Assembly: GCF_002160955.1 (NCBI RefSeq)
Contig: NZ_NFLN01000003.1
Span: forward strand, 62,001 to 126,000
Length of the DNA stretch: 64,000 bases
Reading direction: 5' to 3'
Source: Gemmiger sp. An120
GTDB lineage: Bacteria; Bacillota; Clostridia; Oscillospirales; Ruminococcaceae
The notes beneath the pieces were generated by a model. That model was not told the origin of the DNA and ran no database searches. It was given only the letters and a program-made list of their open reading frames with translations. The position numbers and the translations under genes were made by a program. Positions 1 through 7,642 of the stretch are shown piece after piece (within the stretch, counting starts at the first letter, position 1; each line of letters opens with the position of its first letter).

Positions 1-29
1 AAATCGGACTGAAGAATCAGGGGATTCAT
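1..29 (-). CDS. 5' end of a gene leaving the window; possibly a SAM hydroxide adenosyltransferase
   Basis: Only nine codons are visible, reading leftward from ATG at 29: MNPLILQSD. A good Shine-Dalgarno sequence (GGGAGG) lies about six bases upstream and a strong promoter lies at 97-126, so this is a real gene start. The opening residues resemble the beginning of S-adenosyl-L-methionine hydroxide adenosyltransferases (DUF62), which often start with a hydrophobic strand followed by LQSDFG or LQTDF. The match is far too short to establish function; identity is a guess, existence of the gene is fairly safe. Confidence 0.4.
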
Positions 30-96
30 GATTTGCCTCCCAGTTACGGCGGGCAGCGGAAACCATCCGCCGCGTTTCGCCGCAAAATTACACTTT

Positions 97-126
97 AGTA
101 TACGCTTTTACCGAATGGATTGTCAA
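97..126 (-). promoter_or_regulatory. Sigma-A promoter for the leftward edge gene
   Basis: On the minus strand a consensus -35 TTGACA (126-121) and a -10 TATACT (102-97) are separated by 18 bases. It drives the gene starting at 29. The -35 lies within the left arm of the inverted repeat at 122-149. Confidence 0.75.
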
Positions 127-149
127 GACGCCGCGGCGGGCGTCTTGAC
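122..149. promoter_or_regulatory. 11-bp perfect inverted repeat between divergent genes (candidate operator)
   Basis: GTCAAGACGCC at 122-132 is perfectly complementary to 139-149 across a six-base GC loop. No run of T follows on either strand, so it is a poor intrinsic terminator. It covers the -35 of the leftward promoter and sits 19 bases upstream of the -35 of the rightward MATE promoter, a place suited to a shared operator. The binding protein is unknown. Confidence 0.45.
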
Positions 150-167
150 CGGATTTTCCGCTATGCC

Positions 168-196
168 TTGCATGACGGGGCGCAAACACGTATAAT
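168..196 (+). promoter_or_regulatory. Sigma-A promoter for the MATE gene
   Basis: -35 TTGCAT (168-173), 17-base spacer, perfect -10 TATAAT (191-196). A strong Shine-Dalgarno run GGGGGAGG follows at 226-233, eight bases before the ATG at 242. Confidence 0.8.
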
Positions 197-241
197 AGGT
201 AAAGTTGTCTTATTTTGCGGTGTTAGGGGGAGGTTTCTGCA

Positions 242-1621
242 ATGGCAAGAACCGTGGAGCCCATGACCAGCGGTACCATCTGGAAACGGATGGTCTTTTT
301 TGCGTTTCCGCTGTTTCTGGGCAATCTTTTTCAGCAGCTGTACAATACGGTGGACTCGCTGATCGTGGGCAATTTTCTGGGCAGCAGCGCCCTGGCCGCG
401 GTAAGTTCCTCCGGCAGCCTGATCTTTATGCTGATCGGCTTTCTGAGCGGCATCGCCGGCGGCGCGGGCGTGGTGATTGCCCGGCTGTACGGCGCCGGGG
501 ACTCCGCCGCTGTGCAGCGTGCCGTGCACACCACCACAGCGTTCGGCCTGGTGGCCGGTGTGATCATGACGATACTTGGCGTGACCTTCTCGCCCCAGAT
601 CCTGATCTGGATGGGCACACCGGAAAGCGTGCTGCCCCAGTCGGTCAGCTACCTGAGCATCTATTTTTCCGGCTCGCTGTTTTTTGTGATGTACAACATT
701 CTGGTGGGCATCCTGCAAGCGGTGGGCGACAGCCGCCATCCTTTGTACTACCTGATTGTTTCCTCGGTGGTCAATCTGGTGCTGGACGTGGTGTTCGTCG
801 AATTCGTACACACCAACGTGGGCGGCGCGGCGCTGGCCACCGTGATCTCCCAGGCGATCAGCGCGCTGCTGTGCCTGTGGCACCTGATGCGCAGCCGGGA
901 GGCCTACCGGCTGGATCTGCGCAAGCTCTGCTTTGACCGCTACTATTTAAAAGAGATCATCCGGATCGGCCTGCCCTCCGGTGTGCAGAACTCCATCATT
1001 GCCTTTGCCAACGTACTGGTGCAGTCCAACGTGAACTCGTTCGGTGAGATGGCGATGGCCGGTTACGGCGCCTACGCCAAGGTAGAGGGCTTCGGCTTCT
1101 TGCCCATCAACAGCTTTACCATGGCGCTGACCACCTTTGTGGGCCAGAACCTGGGCGGCAAGGAATACGAACGCACCCGCAAGGGGGTACGCTTCGGGGT
1201 ATTGGCGGCGGTGTCGCTGGCCGAGGTGATCGGCGTTCTGATCTTTATCTTTGCCCCGCAGCTGATCGCCGCCTTTGACTCCACGCCGGAGGTGGTGCGC
1301 TTTGGCACCGACAAGGCCCGCACCTCGGCGCTGTTCTACTGTCTGCTGTCGTATTCCCATTCCATCGCGGCGGTGCTGCGCGGCGCGGGCAAATCCATGA
1401 TTCCCATGCTGGTGATGATGGTGTGCTGGTGCCTGATCCGGGTGACCTTCCTGATGATCACTGTGCCGCTGACCCACAGCATCCAGATGGTGTACTGGGT
1501 CTATCCCCTCACCTGGGGGCTGAGTTCGCTGGCGTTCTACTGGTACTACACCCACGGCAACTGGCTGGACTTCCAGATAGCCCAGCAGCGCTATCCTATG
1601 CGCGACGGAGAAAACGAGTAA
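242..1621 (+). CDS. MATE family multidrug/cation efflux transporter
   Basis: 459 residues, the usual length for MATE (multi antimicrobial extrusion) proteins, with about 12 hydrophobic segments. The N-terminal stretch has the family pattern: a short cytoplasmic start, the first helix near residues 15-35 (FFAFPLFLGNLFQQLYNTVD), then SLIVGNFLGSSALAAV. The second half repeats the fold from about residue 230 (IGLPSGVQNSIIAFANVLVQ). Members are Na+ or H+ antiporters exporting cationic drugs or metabolites across the cytoplasmic membrane; the substrate cannot be told from sequence. The gene is monocistronic, with its own promoter and terminator. ATG at 242 is chosen because of the strong Shine-Dalgarno sequence. 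Confidence 0.93.
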   Translation: MARTVEPMTSGTIWKRMVFFAFPLFLGNLFQQLYNTVDSLIVGNFLGSSALAAVSSSGSLIFMLIGFLSGIAGGAGVVIARLYGAGDSAAVQRAVHTTTAFGLVAGVIMTILGVTFSPQILIWMGTPESVLPQSVSYLSIYFSGSLFFVMYNILVGILQAVGDSRHPLYYLIVSSVVNLVLDVVFVEFVHTNVGGAALATVISQAISALLCLWHLMRSREAYRLDLRKLCFDRYYLKEIIRIGLPSGVQNSIIAFANVLVQSNVNSFGEMAMAGYGAYAKVEGFGFLPINSFTMALTTFVGQNLGGKEYERTRKGVRFGVLAAVSLAEVIGVLIFIFAPQLIAAFDSTPEVVRFGTDKARTSALFYCLLSYSHSIAAVLRGAGKSMIPMLVMMVCWCLIRVTFLMITVPLTHSIQMVYWVYPLTWGLSSLAFYWYYTHGNWLDFQIAQQRYPMRDGENE

Positions 1622-1638
1622 TATTTTTCCAAGAATTT

Positions 1639-1690
1639 GTGACCGCTCTGCAGTTTTGTGACTGCCGGGCGGTCACATTTTTTGTTTTAT
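1639..1690 (+). terminator. Intrinsic terminator of the MATE gene
   Basis: GTGACCGC (1639-1646) pairs with GCGGTCAC (1669-1676), followed by a T-rich tract (ATTTTTTGTTTTA). Its place just after the MATE stop codon fits. Confidence 0.75.
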
Positions 1691-1713
1691 CCGACATTTT
1701 TAGTACATACCTC

Positions 1714-1741
1714 TTGACTTTGCACAAAAACAAGCTATACT
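1714..1741 (+). promoter_or_regulatory. Promoter of the perR-hydrogenase operon
   Basis: -35 TTGACT (1714-1719), 16-base spacer, -10 TATACT (1736-1741). The PerR-type box begins only five bases after the -10, so regulator binding would block RNA polymerase. Confidence 0.8.
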
Positions 1742-1745
1742 ATCA

Positions 1746-1760
1746 TTAGAATCATTCTAA
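1746..1760. promoter_or_regulatory. Perfect 7-1-7 PerR/Fur-family box
   Basis: TTAGAATCATTCTAA is a perfect 7-1-7 palindrome matching the Bacillus PerR consensus TTATAATNATTATAA at 13 of 15 positions, counting the free central base. It lies at about +5 of the perR-hydrogenase promoter, which predicts autorepression and peroxide-responsive derepression of the whole operon. Confidence 0.85.
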
Positions 1761-1770
1761 ATTGGTGTTG

Positions 1771-2154
1771 ATGTTTGTGACTGAATACGGAAAGAAAATT
1801 CTGGAGATTGTGGAGAATTCCCGCAGCCACATGACCGCCGAGCAGATTTTTGAACAGCTGCGGCAAAGCTGCCCCCAGGTGGTGCTGGCCACGGTGTACA
1901 ACAACCTGAACCGCCTGTGGAAAGAGGGCCGTATCCGCAAGGTATCGGTGGAGGGCTCCCCCGACCGGTACGACCGGATTTTGCGCCACGACCACCTGGT
2001 GTGCAAGCGCTGCGGCCGGCTGCTGGATGTTGACCTGGGCGATCTGACCGCCCAGCTGGAGCGGCAGGTGGGATTTTCCATCCTGGCCTACGATCTGAAA
2101 CTGCTGTACCTGTGTGAGGAGTGCAGAAAAGACCAACAAGAGAAAGGAACGTGA
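1771..2154 (+). CDS. perR: Fur-family peroxide-responsive repressor, PerR-like
   Basis: 127 residues from ATG 1771 (TTG 1762 and GTG 1765 in the same frame are possible but less likely; none has a strong Shine-Dalgarno). The N-terminal winged helix has the Fur-family segment [10 protein letters not shown] (about 40-49). The dimerisation half carries the structural zinc site as two CxxC pairs (C78/C81 and C115/C118) and the HxH pair H73/H75 at the position of the oxidisable iron-site histidines of PerR. Known PerR proteins repress peroxide defence genes until the bound iron catalyses histidine oxidation. The PerR box in its own promoter and the peroxidase encoded just downstream support PerR rather than Fur or Zur. 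The stop codon overlaps the next start (GTGA). Confidence 0.85.
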   Translation: MFVTEYGKKILEIVENSRSHMTAEQIFEQLRQSCPQVVLATVYNNLNRLWKEGRIRKVSVEGSPDRYDRILRHDHLVCKRCGRLLDVDLGDLTAQLERQVGFSILAYDLKLLYLCEECRKDQQEKGT

Positions 2155-4256
2155 ACAAACTGGAACATCTGCCCTTATCCGTCCGCGTGCCCATTGAGGC
2201 GGACAATCCCAGCATCCTGCGCTGGGAGGAAAAATGCATCCGGTGCGGCATGTGCAAAGAAGCCTGCACCAACCTGATGGGCGTACACGGAAGCTACACA
2301 CTGGAGGAAACCGGCGGCAAGGCGATCTGCATCTATTGCGGGCAGTGCGCCAATGTCTGCCCGGTAGACAGCATCACCGAACGGGGCGAGGTCCCCGCCG
2401 TGCGGCAGGCGGTGGCTGACCCGGAACGTGTGGTGGTGGTAAGCACCTCCCCGGCGGTGCGTGCCGCCTTGGGCGAGGAATTCGGCATGGAGCCCGGCGC
2501 TTTTGTGGAGGGCAAAATGGTGGCGCTGCTGCGGGCGCTGGGCGTGGACTACGTGCTGGACACCAACTTTGCCGCTGACCTGACCATTGTGGAAGAAGCC
2601 AGTGAGCTGATCCGGCGCATTACCCAGGGCGACCGGCCGCTGCCGCAGTTTACCAGCTGCTGCCCCGGCTGGGTGCATTTTGCAGAGATCTACGCGCCGG
2701 AACTGCTGGAGCACCTGTCCACCGCCAAAAGCCCGATCGGGATGCAGGGCCCCACCGTAAAGACCTATTTTGCCCGGAAGATGGGGCTGGATCCCCGGAA
2801 GATCATGCATGTGGCCCTAACCCCCTGTACTGCCAAAAAGTTTGAGATCCGCCGGGAGGAGATGCACGCGGCCGCCGATTACCACGGCGTGCCCGGCATG
2901 CGGGATACCGACCAGGTGATCACCACCCGGGAACTGGCCCGCTGGGCCCGGGATGCGGGGGTGGACTGGAACGCGCTGGAGGATTCGGCCTACGATTCCC
3001 TGATGGGCAAGGCCTCGGGCGCGGGTGTGATCTTTGGCAACACCGGCGGCGTGATGGAAGCCGCCCTGCGCACCGCCTACGAATACCTGACCGGCGAGAA
3101 AGCGCCCCAGGCTTTGCTGGAACTGGCGCCGGTGCGCGGGTACGAGGGCGTACGGGAGGCGCAGGTGACCATCGGCGAGCACACCCTGCGGGTAGCGGTG
3201 GTATACGGCACCGCCAACGCCCGGAACTTCCTGGCCCGCATGAAAGAAAGCGGCAAGCAGTACCATTTTGTGGAGGTCATGGCCTGCCCGGGCGGCTGCA
3301 TCGGCGGCGGCGGGCAGCCCAAGGACCTGATGAAGAACGCGGACGAGACCCGCAAGAGCCGGATTGCCGCCCTGTACCGGCGGGACGAGGCCATGACCCT
3401 GCGCACCAGCCACGAAAACCCGGAAATCCAGGAGGTTTACGCGGCGTTCTATGGCCGTCCGCTCAGCGAGATGGCGGAAAAGATGCTGCACACCCATTAT
3501 CAGGACTGCAGCAGCCTGATTCAGAAACGGCCGGACGCGGCCCCGCGCCCGGAAACCACCAACCCCACCATGAAAGGAGAAACCACCATGAGCAAATGGA
3601 AATGCAAGATCTGCGGCTACATCTACGAGGGCGAGAGCCTGCCCGAAAACTTCACCTGCCCGGTCTGCCGCCAGCCGGCCTCCGCCTTTGAGAAGATCGA
3701 GGAGGCCCCGGCCAAGGGCGCCAGCAAGTACGCCGGCACCCAGACCGAGAAGAACCTGGAAGCCGCCTTTGCCGGCGAGTCCCAGGCGCGCAACAAGTAC
3801 AGCTTCTTTGCCTCTGTGGCCCAGAGCGAGGGGTACGAGCAGATCGCGGAGCTGTTCCTGAAAACGGCCGAGAACGAGAAGTCCCACGCAAAGATGTGGT
3901 TTGAGGAACTGCACGGTATAGGCAGCACCGCCGAGAACCTGCTGCATGCCGCCGAGGGCGAAAACTACGAGTGGACCGACATGTACGACGGCTTTGCCAA
4001 AACCGCCGAGGAAGAAGGTTTCCCCGAACTGGCCGCCAAGTTCCGCCTGGTAGCGGCTATCGAGAAGCGCCACGAGGAGCGCTACCGCGCCCTGCTGCAC
4101 AATGTGGAGACTGCCCAGGTGTTTGCCAAGAGCGAGGTGAAGGTTTGGGAGTGCCGCAACTGCGGCCACATCGTAGTGGGTACCGCCGCACCGGAGGTCT
4201 GCCCCACCTGCCTGTATTCCCAGAGTTTCTTTGAGATCCACACCGACAACTATTGA
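2151..4256 (+). CDS. [FeFe] hydrogenase fused in frame to rubredoxin-rubrerythrin-rubredoxin
   Basis: 701 codons open without interruption. Residues 29-39 and 60-70 are two CxxCxxCxxxC ferredoxin clusters. The H-cluster motifs follow: TSCCPGW (about 168), TPCTAKKFE (about 224) and [13 protein letters not shown] (about 378), then the iron-hydrogenase small-subunit-like tail near 422-453. After a Pro-rich linker, residue 480 (ATG 3588) begins a complete clostridial NADH-peroxidase-type rubrerythrin: rubredoxin CKICGY...CPVC, a ferritin-like diiron helical domain ([14 protein letters not shown]), and a C-terminal rubredoxin CRNCGH...CPTC. Inferred role: H2-derived electrons passed to rubrerythrin to reduce H2O2. 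The start is taken as GTG 2151, overlapping the perR stop; the AAAGGA ahead of it is unusually close. Whether one fused protein or also free rubrerythrin is made is discussed under the internal start. Confidence 0.85.
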   Translation: MNKLEHLPLSVRVPIEADNPSILRWEEKCIRCGMCKEACTNLMGVHGSYTLEETGGKAICIYCGQCANVCPVDSITERGEVPAVRQAVADPERVVVVSTSPAVRAALGEEFGMEPGAFVEGKMVALLRALGVDYVLDTNFAADLTIVEEASELIRRITQGDRPLPQFTSCCPGWVHFAEIYAPELLEHLSTAKSPIGMQGPTVKTYFARKMGLDPRKIMHVALTPCTAKKFEIRREEMHAAADYHGVPGMRDTDQVITTRELARWARDAGVDWNALEDSAYDSLMGKASGAGVIFGNTGGVMEAALRTAYEYLTGEKAPQALLELAPVRGYEGVREAQVTIGEHTLRVAVVYGTANARNFLARMKESGKQYHFVEVMACPGGCIGGGGQPKDLMKNADETRKSRIAALYRRDEAMTLRTSHENPEIQEVYAAFYGRPLSEMAEKMLHTHYQDCSSLIQKRPDAAPRPETTNPTMKGETTMSKWKCKICGYIYEGESLPENFTCPVCRQPASAFEKIEEAPAKGASKYAGTQTEKNLEAAFAGESQARNKYSFFASVAQSEGYEQIAELFLKTAENEKSHAKMWFEELHGIGSTAENLLHAAEGENYEWTDMYDGFAKTAEEEGFPELAAKFRLVAAIEKRHEERYRALLHNVETAQVFAKSEVKVWECRNCGHIVVGTAAPEVCPTCLYSQSFFEIHTDNY
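3573..3590 (+). promoter_or_regulatory. Internal ribosome binding site and ATG at the hydrogenase/rubrerythrin junction
   Basis: AAAGGAG at 3573-3579 stands eight bases before ATG 3588, the natural first codon of rubrerythrin ([11 protein letters not shown]). Because no stop codon separates the hydrogenase from this ATG, the site could give free rubrerythrin in addition to the 701-residue fusion. It looks like the relic of a formerly separate gene whose upstream stop was lost. Confidence 0.65.
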
Positions 4257-4270
4257 TTCGGTAAACGCAT

Positions 4271-4318
4271 AAACGAGCCGCCGCGGGTTCAGCCTGCGGC
4301 GGCTCGTTTGTTTATTTT
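4271..4318 (+). terminator. Intrinsic terminator of the perR-hydrogenase operon
   Basis: A 14-bp perfect stem (4271-4284 with 4296-4309), 11-base loop, then GTTTGTTTATTTT. It ends the rightward operon; the leftward gene stops at 4312, so the element lies in a convergent junction. Confidence 0.85.
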
Positions 4319-5295
4319 ACCTGGTCTGTACCGCGCAGGCGGCAGCGCAGCACCTCGCACAGAACGGTCTGAAACACAGCCAGCCCTGCCTGGGCCAGCA
4401 GGCCGGTTTTTACCGGCAGGTCCCGCCCCAGGCAGGGGGCGGCCAGCCAGGCGGTGCCCTGTTCCCGCAGCTGCTGTGCCAGCCGGCCCCACCAGGCAAA
4501 ATCGCTCCACCGGGAGGGGGTAAGCCAAGCGGGCCAGAGGGCCAGCAGCACGGGCAGGGCCAGCGCCGCCGCCAGCAGCAGGGCAAAACCGACGGCATCC
4601 CGCCGCCAGAGTGCCTGCCGCCTGACCGCCCGCCACAACGCCGCGGCCAGCACCCCCGCCGCAAAGAGCAGCGGCAGCCAGGCCAGCAGCCGGGCCAGAA
4701 AAGCCGCCGCGGCAGGCCAAAGGGTCCAGTCCGGTGCGGGCAGGTCCGCCTGCTGGCGCTGTTCCTCCGCCCAGGCGGCGGGGTCCTGCCAGGTTTCCCC
4801 GACGGTGGGCAGTTCCACGGCGGTATACGAGGCTGTGGGGTCCGGCAGCAAGGCCAGGCAGTCCTCCCCCGGGAACACGCCCCGCACGGTATAGACAGTT
4901 TCGCCCCGGGAAAGGGTCAGCCCCACCGCATCCTCACTGCCGAACAGCGCCCAGGCCAGCGCGGCGGACACGGCACAGCCGGTTTCATCCAGTGGGGCGG
5001 GCAGCGCGCCGGTCTGACAGACGGGGTCCCACACCAGGGCCGGGTCTCCCTGGTAGGTGATCAGGGTTGCCTGCGCCTGCCGCCAGCCCGCCGTGAGAAT
5101 ATCCTCCGTCTGGCCCCACAGGGTCAGCCCGGGCTGTTTTTTTCGGGCTTCGGCCGCTGTTTCATCCGCCAGCGCCTGCTGCCAGCGCAGGCTGATGCTT
5201 GTGCTCTGCCGGGCCAGGGCATCGGCGTTTTTCATGCCCGTGATGGTGAGCAGCAACAGCACCAAAGCCAGCAGCGCGGTTATCAGCCGTCTCAT
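4312..5295 (-). CDS. MacB-like ABC permease protein (no ATPase domain)
   Basis: 327 residues. Topology is that of MacB/FtsX-type permeases: one N-terminal membrane helix (about 4-20), an extracytoplasmic domain (about 30-200), then three more helices. The extracytoplasmic part ends with a recognisable MacB periplasmic-core signature (GCAVSAALAWALFG, then YTVRGVFPGE). Such proteins transmit ATPase motion to an adaptor to expel peptides, lipids or drugs from the outer face of the membrane. Here it overlaps the adaptor gene by four bases (ATGA) and is the last gene of a five-gene leftward operon. No partner ATPase is encoded anywhere in this block, which is unusual. The domain call rests on motif resemblance and topology. 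Confidence 0.6.
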   Translation of the reverse strand: MRRLITALLALVLLLLTITGMKNADALARQSTSISLRWQQALADETAAEARKKQPGLTLWGQTEDILTAGWRQAQATLITYQGDPALVWDPVCQTGALPAPLDETGCAVSAALAWALFGSEDAVGLTLSRGETVYTVRGVFPGEDCLALLPDPTASYTAVELPTVGETWQDPAAWAEEQRQQADLPAPDWTLWPAAAAFLARLLAWLPLLFAAGVLAAALWRAVRRQALWRRDAVGFALLLAAALALPVLLALWPAWLTPSRWSDFAWWGRLAQQLREQGTAWLAAPCLGRDLPVKTGLLAQAGLAVFQTVLCEVLRCRLRGTDQVK

Positions 5296-6776
5296 TCTTC
5301 CACCCTCACCGATGTGCCGGGGCTGACCGGACGGGTGGAATCGGTGATCGCCCCACTGCTTATTGTGCCCTCCACGGCGGCGTACTGGCTGCTGCTGTCC
5401 ACCTCCAGCACCGTTACCGGCACCCGGCGGGCGGTATAGGCTATGCCAAAGGCGGTGCTGCTTTCCTCCACCGTGAGCACATAGCTGCCCTGGGTGTCCT
5501 GCCGGATGGCCGAGGCCGGCAAGACCGTGCTGTAGGCCGTGCGGGAAAACACCAGCCGGGCCTGGGCCGTACCGGCGGTGAAGCCCGCAGCGGTTTCGGG
5601 CAGGACGGCGGTCACCGAGGCCGTGCCGGCCGTTTCATCGGCAGCGCTCACCGTGCGCACCGTCGCTTCGGTCTGGCGGCTGCCCTGGGTCAGGGTGACT
5701 GTCTGCCCGGCTGTGAGCTGTTCCGCCTGGGCGGCCGGCAGGGTGAACCGGGCCAGCAGTTCGCTGTCCGCTTTGGCCAGGCGCAGCACATCCCCCTCCG
5801 GGCAGGGCTGGCCCTCGGTCAGATCGCACCGCAGCAGCTGGGTGTCCCGAGGGGCGGTGACCAGACCGTCCTCGTCGAGCAGGCTGCGCAGCAGGGCGAT
5901 CTGTTCCCTGGTATCCGCCATCTCCAACTGAAGCGTCTGCGCCTGGGCCGCGTTGCTCTGGGCGGTGAGGGCGGCGCTGGCCTGGGCCTGAGAATAGGCG
6001 GTATTGGCCTGCGCCAGCGCGCTCTCGGCGTTTTCCACGCTGCGCCGGGCCGAGAGCAGAGAATCCTCCCGGCTGGTTTCCGCGTCCTGTACCGCCTGGC
6101 GGGCGGCAGCCAGCGTGGCCTGCGCCTCGTCCACCGCCTGCCGGGCGGCGGCCAACTGTTCCTCGGTAGGCGGCGGGTCGGTCTGGGCCTGCAATTCCTG
6201 CAGGGTTTTTTCCGCTTCATCCAGGGCGGACCGGGCGGCCGTACAAGCGGCATTGGCCTCGTCCACCGCCGCGCGGGTGCGGGTATCGGTGCGGGTGTAG
6301 TCCTCGTTGGCCCGGTCCAGGCTCTGCTGAGCCGCGGCCACCGAGCTGCCGTCCGGATCGGTGGAGGCATTCAGCTGATCCAGCTGGGCCTGCTGCTGGG
6401 CAAGGGCAGCCTTTGCTTCGTCCAGGGCGTCCTGCAGTTCTTCCTTATCCAACTGCAGAATGGCTTCTCCCCCGGTCAGGGACTGCCCGGCAGCGGCATA
6501 CAGGGCCTGCACCGTGATCCCGGCGGGCAGGGCAAGGCTCTCCCCCTCCCCGGCTGTCACGGTGGCGGTGGTCTCGGCCTGCTGCACAATGGCGCCCTGG
6601 GTGGGGGTGGTCAGGGTCACGACCGGCATCGCGGCCCCGCTGACCCCGCGGGCCACCAGCGTAAACACCAGCATAGCGGCGAAAAACCGCACCGCGTACC
6701 GGCCGGCCCGCTGGTTCTGCCAACCGGCCGCCAGCCGCCGGCCCCACGACCGTATCCAGGTTTTCACTTGTTCCAT
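5292..6776 (-). CDS. MacA/HlyD-family efflux adaptor (membrane fusion protein)
   Basis: 494 residues from ATG 6776, which has GAGGA about nine bases upstream; an upstream in-frame GTG at 6791 overlaps the previous stop and is a possible alternative. A membrane helix at about 22-42 is followed by a beta strand region, half a lipoyl-like domain (VQALYAAAGQSLTGGEAILQL), and a very long Ala/Gln/Glu-rich alpha-helical hairpin (about 105-290) with many heptads. The other lipoyl half and a C-terminal beta-barrel region follow. In Gram-positive bacteria such adaptors (for example YknX) work with MacB-type permeases, and the next gene encodes one. Lying downstream of sugar-import permeases is unexpected. 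Confidence 0.85.
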   Translation of the reverse strand: MEQVKTWIRSWGRRLAAGWQNQRAGRYAVRFFAAMLVFTLVARGVSGAAMPVVTLTTPTQGAIVQQAETTATVTAGEGESLALPAGITVQALYAAAGQSLTGGEAILQLDKEELQDALDEAKAALAQQQAQLDQLNASTDPDGSSVAAAQQSLDRANEDYTRTDTRTRAAVDEANAACTAARSALDEAEKTLQELQAQTDPPPTEEQLAAARQAVDEAQATLAAARQAVQDAETSREDSLLSARRSVENAESALAQANTAYSQAQASAALTAQSNAAQAQTLQLEMADTREQIALLRSLLDEDGLVTAPRDTQLLRCDLTEGQPCPEGDVLRLAKADSELLARFTLPAAQAEQLTAGQTVTLTQGSRQTEATVRTVSAADETAGTASVTAVLPETAAGFTAGTAQARLVFSRTAYSTVLPASAIRQDTQGSYVLTVEESSTAFGIAYTARRVPVTVLEVDSSSQYAAVEGTISSGAITDSTRPVSPGTSVRVEE

Positions 6777-6787
6777 GGGGCGTTTCC

Positions 6788-7642
6788 TCACATTCCCTCG
6801 TTGATCGAAGCGGCAAGGCCGATACCCTGTTCCAGGTATTTGCGGCCGGTCAAGAACAGCAGCAGCGGCGGGGCCAGCATCATCAGGCTGGCCACCATCG
6901 CCAGGCCAAGATCCCCGGCCGTGATGTTGGACAGATACAGGCTCAGCGGCCAGTTGGCCTTGTCTTTCAGAAACAGCATCGGCTGCTCGATGGCGTTCCA
7001 GGCTTCGATAAAGCCCAGGGTGGCCGCGCTCAAAACCGCGGGCAGCCCCAGCGGCAGACCCACCGACACAAAGCAGCGCAGCGGCCCCGCGCCATCCAGC
7101 GCGGCCGCTTCCAGCAGGCTCTGCGGCACCGCGTCAAACCCTTTTTTGATAATGAACACCGGAAAGGCCGAGAACACACCCGGCAGTATCACCGCCCAGG
7201 GGGTATCCATCAGGCCCAGACGGTCCAGCACCAGGTAGTTGGGCACCATGGTGATCTGAAAAGGCAGCACCATCAGCACCAGGTATGCTCCGTACAACAC
7301 CCGCCGCCCGGGAAACTCCAGTTTGCTGAACGCCCAGGCCGCCGGGGCCGCCACAACCAGCTGCCCGGCCACCTGGGGAAACGCCAGCTTGCAGGCGTTC
7401 CAGAACATGGCAAAAAAGGTGGGTGTGTCCAGCAGCAGCTGTACCAGCGGCTGCAGCGTGGGCCAGCTGGGCAGCAGACACCATACAGCGGGTTCGCGGC
7501 TTTCACTTTGCAGGGCCGGGCCGATGGTGGCCAACAGTTCATCCTCAGGGGTAAGGGCCCCCATCCCCATAAACCAGAGCACCCACCAGGTGAACAGAGC
7601 CAGCAGGGTGAGCGCCAGCAGGCAGGCGATTCGTTTCAGCAT
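6788..7642 (-). CDS. Sugar-type ABC transporter permease, MalG/CUT1-like
   Basis: 284 residues from ATG 7642, preceded by AAAGGA with eight-base spacing. Six hydrophobic segments. The cytoplasmic EAA loop is well preserved (SLLEAAALDGAGPLRCFVSVGLPL, about 180-203) and the C-terminus has the MalG-like arrangement. The first extracytoplasmic loop is long. It overlaps the partner permease by seven bases (ATGCTGA). By family, it forms half of a heterodimeric import channel driven by an MsmX-type ATPase encoded elsewhere. Substrate unknown. Its cotranscription with an efflux adaptor and MacB-like gene is the odd point. Confidence 0.88.
   Translation of the reverse strand: MLKRIACLLALTLLALFTWWVLWFMGMGALTPEDELLATIGPALQSESREPAVWCLLPSWPTLQPLVQLLLDTPTFFAMFWNACKLAFPQVAGQLVVAAPAAWAFSKLEFPGRRVLYGAYLVLMVLPFQITMVPNYLVLDRLGLMDTPWAVILPGVFSAFPVFIIKKGFDAVPQSLLEAAALDGAGPLRCFVSVGLPLGLPAVLSAATLGFIEAWNAIEQPMLFLKDKANWPLSLYLSNITAGDLGLAMVASLMMLAPPLLLFLTGRKYLEQGIGLAASINEGM

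Noticed and set aside
2121-2150. Starting the hydrogenase at an upstream in-frame GTG (2121)
   Set aside because: It would overlap perR by more than 30 bases with GAGGA directly abutting; GTG 2151 with the GTGA overlap is the more usual coupling, although its own Shine-Dalgarno spacing is short.
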